The notes under the pieces: generated by a model
Told to the model about the DNA's origin: nothing
What the model saw: the letters and a program-made list of their open reading frames with translations, nothing else
Databases searched by the model: none
NCBI RefSeq assembly: GCF_013170705.1
Contig: NZ_CP033334.1
Span: 3,263,501-3,327,500 of the forward strand
Source of the DNA: Mesorhizobium loti
GTDB taxonomy: Bacteria > Pseudomonadota > Alphaproteobacteria > Rhizobiales > Rhizobiaceae
DNA: 64,000 nucleotides
Direction: 5' to 3'
Translations under genes and position numbers: made by a program
Shown: piece after piece, positions 25,277 through 35,654 of the stretch
Numbering within the stretch: the first letter of the stretch is position 1
Layout of the letters: every line of letters starts with the position of its first letter

Positions 25277-25310
25277 AGTGCTGAATCTGAATCGTGATCG
25301 GAGACTTCGA

Positions 25311-26510
25311 ATGACCCACGCCCAGGCCAATCCGGCGACCCCCGAGCTGGTCGAGCGCGGTGGCGCCCGCATCGCCTGGATCCGTTCGCGCATGGCGTTG
25401 CTGGCCGGACTGCGCGGGGAATTCCGCCGCACGCGGCCATTTGCCGGCCGGCGCATCGGCGTGTCGCTGCATGTCGAGCCCAAGACGGCGGTGCTGCTCG
25501 AAGTGCTGGCCGAAGGCGGCGCCGAGATCGTCGGCACCGGCAATCACGGCTCGACGCAGGATGATGTCGTCGCCTTCCTGCAGAGCCAGGGCATCGGCAT
25601 TTTCGGCCGCCGCGCCGACTCGCTCGCCGACCATCACGCCAATCTGGCGCGGGTGCTGGACGCGCGGCCCGACATGCTGCTCGACAATGGCGCCGACCTC
25701 GCCTCCGGCATCGTCGAGCGGGGCAGGGCTGCATCCATACTGGGCGGCACCGAGGAGACGACCTCGGGCGGCGACCGGCTGCGCGGCGAACTGGCCGGCA
25801 AGGTGCCGTTCCCCTCCATCGTCATCAACGACAGCCCGCTGAAGGCGATCGGCGAGAACAAGCACGCGGTCGGCCAGTCGGTGGTGGAGAGCTTCATGCG
25901 CATCACCAACCTGATGATCCCCGGCCGACGCTTCTGCGTCATCGGCTATGGCTGGTGCGGGCGCGGCATCGCGCAATATTTGCGGGCGCTGGGCGGCCGC
26001 GTGGCCATCGTCGAAATCGACGAGATCAAGGCGCTGGAGGCGGCACTCGACGGCTACCGCGTGGCGCCGCTCGCCGACCTCGCGCCGTGGGCGGAAGTGT
26101 TCATCACCGCCACCGGCCGCGCAGGCGTGCTGCCGGCGCAAGCGGTCGCCGTCATGCAGGACGGCGCGGTGCTGGCCAATTCCGGGCATTTCCCGTGGGA
26201 GATCGACACCGAAGGTCTCAACGCCATGACCACGTCCGCCACGGACCTGGACGGCACGTTGCGGCGCCTCGACCTTGCCAATGGACGCCATGTCATCCTC
26301 GTGGCCGAGGGGCGCATGTTCAACCTTGCCGGCGTCGAGCCGAAGGGCAATTCGATCGAATCCATGGATATCGGCTTCATGCTGCAGGCGCTGTCGCTAG
26401 AGCGGGTGGCCAGGGCTGAGGGATTGGTGGGGGGCGCGCAGCCGGTGCCCGACGACATCAACCGGCGCATCGCCCGGCTGATGATGGCTACGATGGGGGC
26501 CGCCTTGTAA
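25311..26510 (+). CDS. S-adenosylhomocysteine hydrolase paralogue
   Basis: 399-aa protein of the adenosylhomocysteinase family, shorter than housekeeping SAH hydrolases (430-470 aa). Family positions are mostly kept: S-L-H-V-E-P-K-T-A near the N-terminus, G-S-T-Q-D-D, D-N-G-A-D-L, G-T-E-E-T-T, N-D-S-P-L-K-A-I-G-E-N with the catalytic Lys, the NAD fold V-I-G-Y-G-W-C-G-R-G, and N-S-G-H-F-P-W-E-I-D with the active-site His. The Asp four residues after the catalytic Lys in true SAH hydrolases is Glu here. NAD-dependent 3'-oxidation of a nucleoside seems retained, but the substrate may differ. GGAG precedes the ATG. It is followed by an IclR regulator and diverges from a symporter-deaminase pair. 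Confidence 0.78.
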   Translation: MTHAQANPATPELVERGGARIAWIRSRMALLAGLRGEFRRTRPFAGRRIGVSLHVEPKTAVLLEVLAEGGAEIVGTGNHGSTQDDVVAFLQSQGIGIFGRRADSLADHHANLARVLDARPDMLLDNGADLASGIVERGRAASILGGTEETTSGGDRLRGELAGKVPFPSIVINDSPLKAIGENKHAVGQSVVESFMRITNLMIPGRRFCVIGYGWCGRGIAQYLRALGGRVAIVEIDEIKALEAALDGYRVAPLADLAPWAEVFITATGRAGVLPAQAVAVMQDGAVLANSGHFPWEIDTEGLNAMTTSATDLDGTLRRLDLANGRHVILVAEGRMFNLAGVEPKGNSIESMDIGFMLQALSLERVARAEGLVGGAQPVPDDINRRIARLMMATMGAAL

Positions 26511-26556
26511 CTATACTAGGCCCCTGATTCTGGATGATCCGGGAAGGTTGTGGGGC

Positions 26557-27327
26557 ATGGCTGGCAAGACCGCGGAAGCGCCGGATTATTCGGTACCGGC
26601 CCTGGAAAAGGCGTTCGACATCATCGAACTGCTGGCCGAGCAGAAGGACGGGCTGAACCAGGGCCAGATTTCCGAAGCGGTCGGCCGCTCCATCCACCAG
26701 ATCTACCGCGTGCTGCAGGCGCTGGAGCGGCGCGGCTACATCTTCCGCGACCGCCCGGCCGGGCTCTATTTCCTGTCGCCGCGCCTGTTCGAACTGGCAC
26801 ACCGGCACGAGCCGTTGCGTGGCCTCGTCCAGGCGGCGCTGCCGTCGATGCGGCGGCTCTCCGACGCCATCCAGCAATCCTGCAATCTCGGCGTCCACAA
26901 TGCCGGAAGGGTGCTGATCCTGGCGCAGGTGGAAAGCCCGGCGGCGTTCGGCTTCCGTGTCCGCGTCGGCGCCGAATTTCCGCTGTTCGGCACCGCGACA
27001 GGCCGCACGCTGATGGCGTTCCAGCCGCAAGACAGAATCAGCCAATGGCTGCAAGCCTCTGGTATCCCTGACGAAAAGGCGGAGATGCACGACGCGCTTG
27101 CCCGCATCCGCGCCGCCGGTCATGAGGAGGTGGCGGACGGGCTGCAGCCTGGCGTCATCGATCTTGCCTTTCCGGTCATCGGGCCGTTCGGCCAGTCGGT
27201 CGCCGCACTTACCGTGCCCTATGTGGCGACCACCTACAGCATGCTCGACCTTGCCACCGTGCGCCGCCACGCGGCGGAGGCGGCGCGGGAGATCGCGCTG
27301 GTGCTGGCGCCCGAGCCGGCGCAATGA
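26557..27327 (+). CDS. IclR-family transcriptional regulator
   Basis: 256-aa IclR-family regulator: N-terminal winged helix (V-P-A-L-E-K-A-F-D-I-I-E-L-L, then H-Q-I-Y-R-V-L-Q-A-L-E-R-R-G-Y) and a C-terminal effector domain with G-T-A-T-G-R-T-L-M-A-F and F-P-V-I-G-P. ATG 26557 has GGGAAGG nine bases upstream; the TTG at 26548 is less likely. It lies 46 bp after the SAH-hydrolase-like gene on the same strand, so it most likely controls that gene and the divergent symporter-cdd unit through the gap at 25.2 kb. Confidence 0.9.
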   Translation: MAGKTAEAPDYSVPALEKAFDIIELLAEQKDGLNQGQISEAVGRSIHQIYRVLQALERRGYIFRDRPAGLYFLSPRLFELAHRHEPLRGLVQAALPSMRRLSDAIQQSCNLGVHNAGRVLILAQVESPAAFGFRVRVGAEFPLFGTATGRTLMAFQPQDRISQWLQASGIPDEKAEMHDALARIRAAGHEEVADGLQPGVIDLAFPVIGPFGQSVAALTVPYVATTYSMLDLATVRRHAAEAAREIALVLAPEPAQ

Positions 27328-27362
27328 CGCTGCCGGGGACGTCGCCGGCAAGCGGTTGCTTG

Positions 27363-27929
27363 TCATGTCCAACTGAGGACGATCCAGCCCAGCACCGCGT
27401 AGCGCGCCGTTTTGCCGATCGTGACCAGGACAAGGAAGCTCCAGAACGGTTCGCGCAACACGCCGGCGACGACCGTGAGCGGGTCGCCGACAACCGGCAG
27501 CCAACTGGCCAGCAACGACCATCTGCCGTAGCGATGGTACCATTTCGAGGCGGATTGAAGGGCGGCCGGCGTGACCGGAAACCAGCGGCGACCCGCGAAG
27601 CGCCGGACTTCCCGGCCAAGGAACCAGTTGATCACGGCGCCCAGGACATTTCCCGCGCTGGCGACGGCGAGCAGCAGCAGGGCCGAATAGGCCTTGCTGG
27701 CCAGCATGACGGCCAGAACGGCCTCGGACTGGGCAGGAAGGATCGTGGCCGCGACCAGGGCGCTCAGGAACAGGCCGGCATAGGCGCAAAACGCAGTCAG
27801 CTGTCTACCTGTGCGGATGGGTGCGGGATGGTGCCTCGCTACCCTCCAGGGCCGGATCTTGCAAGTGTGATCTGTCGGATGATGCGGCGCGCGAATGCGG
27901 TCGCTTTGACGGCCGGCCACGCCCGGCAT
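27363..27929 (-). CDS. YqaA-type small membrane protein (DedA/SNARE-associated family)
   Basis: Membrane protein of the YqaA/DedA superfamily. From about residue 46 the sequence is typical: L-F-L-S-A-L-V-A-A-T-I-L-P-A-Q-S-E, then a second helix pair ending G-N-V-L-G-A-V-I-N-W-F-L-G-R, a soluble stretch and W-L-P-V-V-G-D-P-L-T-V-V-A-G. DedA-related proteins are thought to be lipid flippases. The N-terminal 40 residues are His/Arg/Pro-rich and atypical, so the true start may be a later, non-ATG codon such as CTG near 27800, and the ATG at 27929 is a maximum. It converges on the IclR gene with a 35-bp gap. Confidence 0.75.
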   Translation of the reverse strand: MPGVAGRQSDRIRAPHHPTDHTCKIRPWRVARHHPAPIRTGRQLTAFCAYAGLFLSALVAATILPAQSEAVLAVMLASKAYSALLLLAVASAGNVLGAVINWFLGREVRRFAGRRWFPVTPAALQSASKWYHRYGRWSLLASWLPVVGDPLTVVAGVLREPFWSFLVLVTIGKTARYAVLGWIVLSWT

Positions 27930-27973
27930 GGTCCCGGCACCATCGCTGCCGCAACCGCGCGGACCGTGTACCC

Positions 27974-28426
27974 GTGAACGGTTCCGCCGGCGCCGCGCCG
28001 ATCGTCAAGGCGATCGCCATCGATGCCGAGCCGGCGAAGGTCTGGCGGGTGCTGACGACGCCTCGAATGATCCCGCAATGGATGTCGGACGAGGAGCTGA
28101 CCGTCAGCTTGCAGGGACATGAAGGCGGTATGATCGTGATACGCGGGCTGCTGCACGGCATGCCGTTCGAGAACCATGGCACCGTGCGCGCCTTCGAGCC
28201 GGAGAGGCGGTTCGCCTACAGCTACTGGAGCACGCTGTCGGCCTCGCGCCTGGCGGATTTGCCCGAGAACCACACCTTGGTCAGTTTCGCCCTGGCGCCG
28301 GCCGACGGCGGAACGCTGCTGACGCTGACGCTCAGCGACTTCGCCGAACCGGCGATCCGCCCGCATGCCGATCTCTATTGGGGCCCGACCTTGCGGATCC
28401 TGAAGACGGTCTGCGAAGGGCACTGA
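27974..28426 (+). CDS. SRPBCC-family (AHSA1-like) ligand-binding protein
   Basis: About 150 aa of the START/Bet v1-like AHSA1 group. I-A-I-D-A-E-P-A-K-V-W-R-V-L-T-T-P and F-E-P-E-R-R-F-A-Y-S-Y-W-S mark the fold, which forms a hydrophobic pocket. These proteins are often stress- or polyketide-related, but no specific role can be assigned. The start is uncertain: GTG 27974 gives the normal N-terminus, while the open frame reaches back to 27821, overlapping the divergent YqaA gene. No clear ribosome binding site was seen. It converges on a GFA-family gene with ten bases between stops. Confidence 0.75.
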   Translation: MNGSAGAAPIVKAIAIDAEPAKVWRVLTTPRMIPQWMSDEELTVSLQGHEGGMIVIRGLLHGMPFENHGTVRAFEPERRFAYSYWSTLSASRLADLPENHTLVSFALAPADGGTLLTLTLSDFAEPAIRPHADLYWGPTLRILKTVCEGH

Positions 28427-28435
28427 TGACGGCGG

Positions 28436-28861
28436 TCAGTCAGCCGGGATGAAGCGCAGCGTGCCTGCCCGGCGCGTCGGCCGGCCGGTGTCGTTCGTAT
28501 GATTGACGCCATCCATGACGGGCACTTCCGGGAAATCGAACGGACTTACCCCGTCCAGGCAGGCCACGTTCACGGCATACAGGTTCTGGTTCGAGCGTCG
28601 TTGGTGGTGTGTGTATACTCCGCAGCGGGAACAGAAGAAGTGCTGCGCCGATCCGGTATGGAAGCGATATGTCGTCAGGGCATCCTCCCCCTGGAGGATC
28701 TTGACCCCGCCCATTTCAGCCATGGCGACGACGGCGCCTCGCATCCGGCAGTAAGAACAGGTGCAGCGGCGGATCGAATTGAAGCCGTCGCTGAGCGTCG
28801 CCTCGAAACGCACCGCGCCGCAATGGCACTGCCCAGCCCGAAGGTTCGTGTCGCCCACCAT
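28436..28861 (-). CDS. GFA-family (glutathione-dependent formaldehyde-activating-like) zinc protein
   Basis: 141-aa GFA/CENP-V-type protein. The zinc-site cysteines are all present: C-H-C-G (Cys12, Cys14), C-T-C-S-Y-C (Cys33, Cys35, Cys38) and C-S-R-C-G-V-Y (Cys77, Cys80). Q-N-L-Y-A-V-N-V-A-C-L matches the family's end. One member binds glutathione for formaldehyde conjugation, but most are uncharacterised. The ATG at 28861 is preferred because the long frame upstream is a shadow of the divergent-reading regulator region. The 128-bp gap that follows (28862-28989) holds nothing I can identify. Confidence 0.87.
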   Translation of the reverse strand: MVGDTNLRAGQCHCGAVRFEATLSDGFNSIRRCTCSYCRMRGAVVAMAEMGGVKILQGEDALTTYRFHTGSAQHFFCSRCGVYTHHQRRSNQNLYAVNVACLDGVSPFDFPEVPVMDGVNHTNDTGRPTRRAGTLRFIPAD

Positions 28862-28989
28862 GTTGCCTGTGTCTCCTGTTCGGTCACTTCTACGTCGGGT
28901 CCTGGCAGGAGGACAAGAACGTCTCGGCGGCGTTGACCGGCCAGTCGGCTGCCAGGCAGGTGCCAGCAGTGTCGTTGGCGGGTGACTGC

Positions 28990-29820
28990 CTAAAGGCTTT
29001 GCGCTTTGGGGTGCCGGGCCAGCGCGCGGATGCGGTCGGCGACCTTGCCGTCGATCGGGTTGTAGACGGTCAGGTTCAAATCCGGCCTGCCGTCGACCGC
29101 GAAGGACGAGTATTCCAGCTCGATGTCCCCCAATTCCGGGTGCTTCAGGCGCTTTGTTCCGTCGCCATGGGCGAGCACGTCGTTCTCCCGCCACAGGGTG
29201 GCGAATTCGGGGCTGCCGTTGCACAGTTCGTCCACCAGCTGGGTGACCTCGGAGACCGCGCCGGCACGCGCCGCATCGGCGCGGAAGGCGCCGACCACGA
29301 AACGGGCGAGGTTTTGCCAATCGTGCTGCTTGGCGCGGATGTGGGGCGTGAGGAACATGAAGCGCAGGATGTTGCGCCGGCCGGCGGGGATGGTGCCATA
29401 GTCGGTCAGCACGACCTCCGCGGCGCGGTTCCACGCAACGACGTCCCAGGTCGCTGTCTTGACCAGCGCCGGGCTGGCATCGAGCGTGTCGATGAGGCGT
29501 TGCAGTCGGGGGCTGACGCCCTCGTCGCCCCGGTAGCGGACCTCGGGCGGGCGGCCGAGCCCGAGCATGAAGAGATGTTCGCGCTCCGCCTCGGTCAAAA
29601 GCAGCCCCTTGGCGATGCGGTTCAGCACATCGGCCGAAGGCGCGCCGCCGCGGCCCTGTTCCAGCCATGTGTACCAGGTCGGGCTGATGTTGGCGCGCTG
29701 GGCGACCTCCTCGCGGCGCAGCCCCGGCGTGCGCCGGCGCCCGGAAAAGCCGAACGAGGCCGGATCGAGCCGGGTGCGCCGGTCTTTCAGGAAGGCTGCG
29801 AGCGAACCGGGGGAAGGCAT
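28990..29820 (-). CDS. XRE-family regulator with MmyB-like ligand-binding domain
   Basis: 276-aa regulator. An N-terminal Xre helix-turn-helix (R-T-P-G-L-R-R-E-E-V-A-Q-R-A-N-I-S, W-Y-T-W-L-E-Q-G-R) is joined to the MmyB-like PAS-type domain (T-W-D-V-V-A-W-N-R-A-A, R-N-I-L-R-F-M-F). Such regulators usually sit beside an SDR or oxidoreductase gene that they repress; here the divergent neighbour is an NAD(P)-dependent SDR. ATG 29820 is chosen with AGGGTG upstream; GTG 29832 is the alternative. The ligand is unknown, though MmyB domains have been linked to fatty acids. Confidence 0.9.
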   Translation of the reverse strand: MPSPGSLAAFLKDRRTRLDPASFGFSGRRRTPGLRREEVAQRANISPTWYTWLEQGRGGAPSADVLNRIAKGLLLTEAEREHLFMLGLGRPPEVRYRGDEGVSPRLQRLIDTLDASPALVKTATWDVVAWNRAAEVVLTDYGTIPAGRRNILRFMFLTPHIRAKQHDWQNLARFVVGAFRADAARAGAVSEVTQLVDELCNGSPEFATLWRENDVLAHGDGTKRLKHPELGDIELEYSSFAVDGRPDLNLTVYNPIDGKVADRIRALARHPKAQSL

Positions 29821-29919
29821 TCTGTCAGGCACCCTGTTAAAGATTATACCATGATAAGGTCACTACTTTAATGGAATAATAGACCGTCGATATTACGCAG
29901 GCAACCGCAGGAGATTTGC

Positions 29920-30804
29920 ATGCGTATCTTTTTGACCGGCGCGACCGGCTTCATCGGCTCGGCGCTCGTTCCCGAACTCATCCAGGCCGGCCACCAGGTG
30001 GTCGGCGTCACCCGCTCCGAGGCAGGCGCCGAGGCGCTCGCCGCCGCTGGCGCCGAAGTGCATCGCGGAACCCTCGAAGAGCCGGAGGGCCTGCGCGACG
30101 GCGCCGCGAAGGCGGATGCCGTGATCCACACGGCGTTCGACCATGATTTTTCGCGGTTCGTCGAGAACTGCGAAAAGGACAGCCATGTCATCGCAGGCCT
30201 CGGCGCGGCCCTTGCCGGATCCGACCGGCCGCTGGTGATCACGTCGGGCGTCGGCATGGGCAGCCCCGGACATGGCCAATTGGCGGTCGAGGATGTCTTC
30301 AATGCCAGCCATCCCAATCCCCGTATCGCCTCGGAACTCGCCGGCAATGCCTTGCTGGAGGCCGGTGTCAATCTGTCGGTGGTGCGCCTGCCGCAGGTCC
30401 ACAATCCGGTCAAGCAGGGGCTCATCTCGCCGCTCATCGAGATCGCGCGGCAGAAAGGCGTCTCGGCCTATGTCGGCGAAGGCCGCAACCGCTATTCGGC
30501 GGGGCATCTCCTGGACGCGGCGCGGCTCTATCGGCTCGCGGTGGAAAAGCGCCAGCCGGGCGCGCGCTATCACGCGGTCGGCGAGGAAGGCGTCGAAGTG
30601 CGTGCCATCGCCGAGGCGCTTGGCCGCGGCCTCAACCTGCCGGTCGTCTCGATCCCGCCGGAAAAGGCGGCGGAGCATTTCGGCTGGATGGCGATGTTCG
30701 CCCCCATGGACCTGCCTGCCTCGAGCGCCCTGACCCAGGCCCGGCTCGGCTGGCATCCGACCGGCCCGACGCTGATCGCCGATCTGGATGCGATGCGCTA
30801 TTGA
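29920..30804 (+). CDS. NAD(P)-dependent SDR/epimerase-like oxidoreductase
   Basis: 294-aa extended/atypical SDR protein with the N-terminal cofactor motif T-G-A-T-G-F-I-G-S. The usual S-Y-K catalytic triad is not obvious: the serine region reads L-V-I-T-S-G-V-G-M and the expected Y-x-x-x-K segment is replaced by R-I-A-S-E-L-A-G-N. This places it with NmrA-like or atypical SDRs that may bind NADP(H) without classical catalysis. G-G-A-G precedes the ATG. It is divergent from the XRE/MmyB regulator across 99 bp and is probably its target. Confidence 0.85.
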   Translation: MRIFLTGATGFIGSALVPELIQAGHQVVGVTRSEAGAEALAAAGAEVHRGTLEEPEGLRDGAAKADAVIHTAFDHDFSRFVENCEKDSHVIAGLGAALAGSDRPLVITSGVGMGSPGHGQLAVEDVFNASHPNPRIASELAGNALLEAGVNLSVVRLPQVHNPVKQGLISPLIEIARQKGVSAYVGEGRNRYSAGHLLDAARLYRLAVEKRQPGARYHAVGEEGVEVRAIAEALGRGLNLPVVSIPPEKAAEHFGWMAMFAPMDLPASSALTQARLGWHPTGPTLIADLDAMRY

Positions 30805-30822
30805 GGGGCTGATAAAGCGGCA

Positions 30823-31521
30823 TCAGCCGGGACTGACGGCATAGCGCAGGTGGATCAGCCCATGCGCCAGCGTTTCGCAGCTTGTCAGCGACAGCTGCAT
30901 CTTGCCGGCGAGGCCGCTTTCGCCGAACTCGACAAAGCCCTGGTTTGCCGCCCGCGCATCGAGCGCGGGGGCGATGAGAAGGCTGAGCTCATCGACAAGC
31001 CCGACCGCGAAGAAGGAGCCGTTGATGCTGGCGCCGCCTTCGAGCAGCAGCCGGCGGATGCCGAGTTCACGCCCGAGCACGTCGAGCATGGCGGCGAGAT
31101 CGATCTCGGCCGTTTCCGACACGATGTAGGACACGCCGTCGGCGGCGAGCTCGGCCAGATGACTGTCGGCGACATCATGCCCAAGCAGCACCACGACATG
31201 GTCGCCGCCGACATCCGGCTTGGCGAAGTGGAGCTTGCCGGAGACATCGAGCGCAACGGCATAGGGTCCCGCATCGCGTTGCGCGAAATGGTGCGGCCGC
31301 TCGACCTTGCCGGAATGCGCCGGCGGGTGCGCCACCGCCTTGCTCATCTCGGCCATGGTGACGCGCCCGACGATCCAGGCATCGCCTTCGAGGTCGCCGT
31401 GGATCTGCTCATAGAGGCCTGACCACTCCGCCCGGGTTCCGTCCGGGCTGGTGGTGTAGCGGCTGGGGTGAAGGCCGCCGTCGAGCGAGGCGAGCATATG
31501 GCAGATGATGTGCGGCTTCAT
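30823..31521 (-). CDS. RibD C-terminal/dihydrofolate-reductase-like reductase
   Basis: 232-aa protein with the RibD C-terminal (DHFR-like) fold. The start P-H-I-I-C-H-M-L-A-S-L-D-G and the central V-G-R-V-T-M-A-E-M are family markers; L-G-I-R-R-L-L-L-E-G-G-A-S-I-N-G-S-F closes the NADPH site. Stand-alone forms are uncharacterised reductases and need not make riboflavin. GGAG stands nine bases before the ATG. It converges on the SDR gene with an 18-bp gap. Confidence 0.87.
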   Translation of the reverse strand: MKPHIICHMLASLDGGLHPSRYTTSPDGTRAEWSGLYEQIHGDLEGDAWIVGRVTMAEMSKAVAHPPAHSGKVERPHHFAQRDAGPYAVALDVSGKLHFAKPDVGGDHVVVLLGHDVADSHLAELAADGVSYIVSETAEIDLAAMLDVLGRELGIRRLLLEGGASINGSFFAVGLVDELSLLIAPALDARAANQGFVEFGESGLAGKMQLSLTSCETLAHGLIHLRYAVSPG

Positions 31522-31865
31522 GATTTCTCCAGGGTGGACCGATCTTCAGGATGGACTCGGCGATTCAAATTAGGGTCGCGGCCCCGGAATGGAAGCCGGA
31601 CAGGTCGGTTTGGTCAAAAATCCGACAATTCCGATAATTCGTCGCCTGGCACTGTTATATCGATGTTGCACAAATGGTTGACCCTGGGTTAGCATCCATC
31701 TGCTGATGCCGATGGGAGGCAGTTTTTTGCAACGGCGATCAGCTGGAGCGGCATGCGTGATCGGGCGCAAGGAGGATGCTCCAACACTTTGAACCGACGC
31801 ATGATCCCTTCCCAAGGCCGATCCCGGTCCTGGGGATCGTGCGTTCTTGTGGAGGAGGATCAACC
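31522..31865. other. 344-bp upstream region of the sugar ABC operon
   Basis: No gene is supported here. The stretch 31565-31700 is less GC-rich than its surroundings, with TTGGTCAAAAATCC and ATTCCGATAATTC near 31609-31638, and TGTTATATCGATGTTGC near 31652-31668. This looks like the promoter and operator area of the importer genes. A frame opening at ATG 31776 is only a 5' extension of the binding-protein gene. No definite regulator site could be assigned. Confidence 0.4.
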
Positions 31866-32813
31866 ATGAACAGACGTGAATTCCTGATGACGTCCGTGGC
31901 CGCGGGCGCCATGGTGCTGGCCGCACGTTCGGCGTTCGCCGAGGACAAGCTCACCATACTGGGCTCGGTGCCCAATCTCGGCTTTCCGTTCTTCGTGCAC
32001 ATGCTGAACGAGATCAAGGCGGAAGCGCAGGCGCAGGGCGTCAACCTGACCGAGAGCGACGGCCAGAACTCGGCCACCAAGCAGACCGCTGACATCGAGG
32101 CGGCCCTGGTGCAGAAGGTCAACGCCATCGTCATTTCGCCGCTCGACGTCAACGCGCTGGCTCCGGCCATCGAGGAAGCGGTCAAGGCCGGCGTTCCCGT
32201 GGTGACGATCGACCGCCGCGTCGACGGCGTCGAGGGCATACTGGCCCATGTCGGCGCCGACAATGTGAAGGGCGGCGAGGCGGAAGCCCAGGCGGTCGTG
32301 GCGGCGTTCCCCAATGGCGCCAAGCTTTTCCACCTGCAGGGCCAGCCGGGCGCCGGTCCGGCCATCGACCGCAACAAGGGCGTCCACAACGTGCTCGATC
32401 CCTTGAAGGACAAGTACCAGATCATCTTCGAGCAGACCGCCAACTTCGCCCGCGCCGAGGCGCTGTCGGTGACGGAAGCCGGCCTTGCCGCCAACGGCAA
32501 GCCGGACGCCATCATCTGCGCCAATGACGACATGGCGCTCGGCGCGCTCGAGGCGTGCGCGGCGCGCAACTTCACCGACGTCAAGATCTACGGCTTCGAC
32601 GCGCTTCCGGAAGCGCTGGTCGCGGTCCGCGACGGCAAGCTCGCCGGCACGGTCGAACAGTTCCCCGGCCAGCAGTCGCGCACCGCCGTGCAGATCGCGG
32701 TCGCCTACGCCAAGAACAAGACCGAGCCGAAGGAGAAGCTGGTGCTGTTGACGCCGATCGTCATCGGCAAGGACAATCTCGACAAGGCCGAGAGGCTGAA
32801 CGAGACGAAGTAG
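31866..32813 (+). CDS. Sugar ABC transporter periplasmic binding protein (RbsB type)
   Basis: 315-aa solute-binding protein of the ribose/galactose cluster B class. A twin-Arg-like M-N-R-R-E-F-L-M precedes a hydrophobic signal ending A-R-S-A-F-A. The mature protein has the typical N-A-I-V-I-S-P-L-D-V-N-A-L and D-A-I-I-C-A-N-D-D-M-A-L-G-A stretches of the two-lobed fold. GGAGGAGGAT precedes the ATG. It is the first gene of a binding protein-ATPase-permease unit, so uptake of a pentose, hexose or polyol is expected. No kinase or isomerase is linked, and the specific sugar cannot be inferred. Confidence 0.92.
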   Translation: MNRREFLMTSVAAGAMVLAARSAFAEDKLTILGSVPNLGFPFFVHMLNEIKAEAQAQGVNLTESDGQNSATKQTADIEAALVQKVNAIVISPLDVNALAPAIEEAVKAGVPVVTIDRRVDGVEGILAHVGADNVKGGEAEAQAVVAAFPNGAKLFHLQGQPGAGPAIDRNKGVHNVLDPLKDKYQIIFEQTANFARAEALSVTEAGLAANGKPDAIICANDDMALGALEACAARNFTDVKIYGFDALPEALVAVRDGKLAGTVEQFPGQQSRTAVQIAVAYAKNKTEPKEKLVLLTPIVIGKDNLDKAERLNETK

Positions 32814-32840
32814 GGCGACGAGCCGGCCGAAGTCAGCGCC

Positions 32841-32959
32841 GCCCCTCATCCGCCTGCCGGCACCTTCTCCCCGTATAGTGAGGGGGAGAAGGAGATGGCC
32901 GCCACGCTGGCGATCTCCCTCTCCCCGTCCTTCACGGGGAGAGGGTAAGGGTGAGGGGC
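32841..32959. repeat. Palindromic intergenic element, GCCCCTCA...TGAGGGGC
   Basis: A 119-bp element bounded by GCCCCTCA and TGAGGGGC. It contains two nested hairpins: TTCTCCCC with GGGGAGAA, and CTCTCCCC-GTCCTTCA-CGGGGAGAG. Related pieces lie at 39293-39453, so this is a dispersed repeat of the family common between genes in Mesorhizobium-type genomes. Here it separates the binding-protein gene from the ATPase gene, where it could stabilise upstream mRNA or attenuate transcription and so favour the binding protein. Confidence 0.75.
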
Positions 32960-32992
32960 GGCGCCGTCGTCTTGTGTCTCGGGGAGCAACCA

Positions 32993-34599
<1,607 letters not shown>

Positions 34600-34603
<4 letters not shown>

Positions 34604-35616
34604 GCATCGCCGAAGAGCAGAGCCAGCGCGGCGGCGCGACGATCGCGCGGCTGTTGATGAGTTTCGGGCCGCTGCTGTTCCTGGCGGCACTGGTCATCGT
34701 CTTCACCGTTTTGAAGCCGAGCTTCATCGACCCGATCAACCTGTTCAACATCACCCGGCAGATCTCGATCACCGGGCTGATCGCGCTCGGCATGACCTTC
34801 GTCATCCTCACCGCCGGCATCGACCTGTCGGTCGGCTCGCTGCTCGCCTTCTGCGGCATGGTGGCGGCCGTCGTCGCCAAGGGCGGCGCGGCCAACACGC
34901 TGTCGCTGTCGACATCAGGCACGCAGGGCTATGGCTGGTTCGCCGCGCTGCTGGCCGCCGTCATCGTCGGTGCCGCCGCCGGCGGCGTGCAGGGGCTTGC
35001 CATCACCAGGCTGAAAGTGCCGCCCTTCGTCGTCACGCTGGGCGGGCTGACGGTGTTTCGCGGACTGACGCTGACCATCTCCAATGGCGGCCCAATCTCG
35101 GGCTTCGACGCTTCGATGCGCTGGTTCGGCACGGGGCTGATCGGCCCGGTGCCGGTGCCGGCGATCATCTTCGCCATCGCCGCCATCCTGTGCCACATCG
35201 TGCTGCGCTACACGCGTTACGGCCGCGCCGTCTATGCCGTCGGCGGCAATGCGGAGGCGGCACGGCTGTCGGGCCTGCGCGTCGACCGCATCCTGGTCTC
35301 GGTCTATGTCATCGTCGGCTTCTTTGCCGGGCTGGCCGCCTTCGTGCTGTCGGCCAGGCTGAACTCTTCCGAAGCGGTCGCCGGCATCGGCTACGAGCTG
35401 ACGGTCATTTCCGCCGTCGTCATCGGCGGCACCTCGCTGTTCGGCGGCATCGGCTCGGTCGGCGGCACGGTGGTGGGCGCGGCGCTGATCGGCGTGCTGC
35501 AGAACGGGCTGCAGTTCAACAATGTGTCGTCCTACACGCAGAGCATCGTGATCGGGCTGATCCTGATCCTGGCGGTGGCGTTCGACCGGTGGCTGAAGTC
35601 GCGGGTGAGGCGGTAG
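34600..35616 (+). CDS. Sugar ABC transporter permease (RbsC type)
   Basis: 338-aa BPD-transp_2 permease with eight to ten helices. The family motifs A-L-G-M-T-F-V-I-L-T-A-G-I-D-L-S-V-G-S-L (given here to 20 residues) and G-G-N-A-E-A-A-R-L-S-G-L-R-V are both intact, the latter being the coupling loop that contacts the ATPase. A permease homodimer is expected. It ends the operon; a hairpin follows after a few bases. Confidence 0.93.
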
Positions 35617-35622
35617 GGGTCT

Positions 35623-35647
35623 GCCTTCTCCCCTTGTGGGAGAAGGC
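35623..35647. terminator. Hairpin between the sugar permease and histidine phosphatase genes
   Basis: GCCTTCTCCC and GGGAGAAGGC form a perfect 10-bp stem around CTTGT. It stands six bases after the permease stop and eight before the convergent phosphatase stop. It has no long U-tract but is the only stem in the gap, so a bidirectional terminator is likely. It resembles half of the dispersed TCTCCCC palindromes. Confidence 0.6.
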
Positions 35648-35654
35648 AAGGTCG

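Noticed and set aside
24522..26291. 589-codon minus-strand frame opposite the SAHH-like gene
   Set aside because: Antisense shadow crossing a divergent promoter; no protein-like domains.
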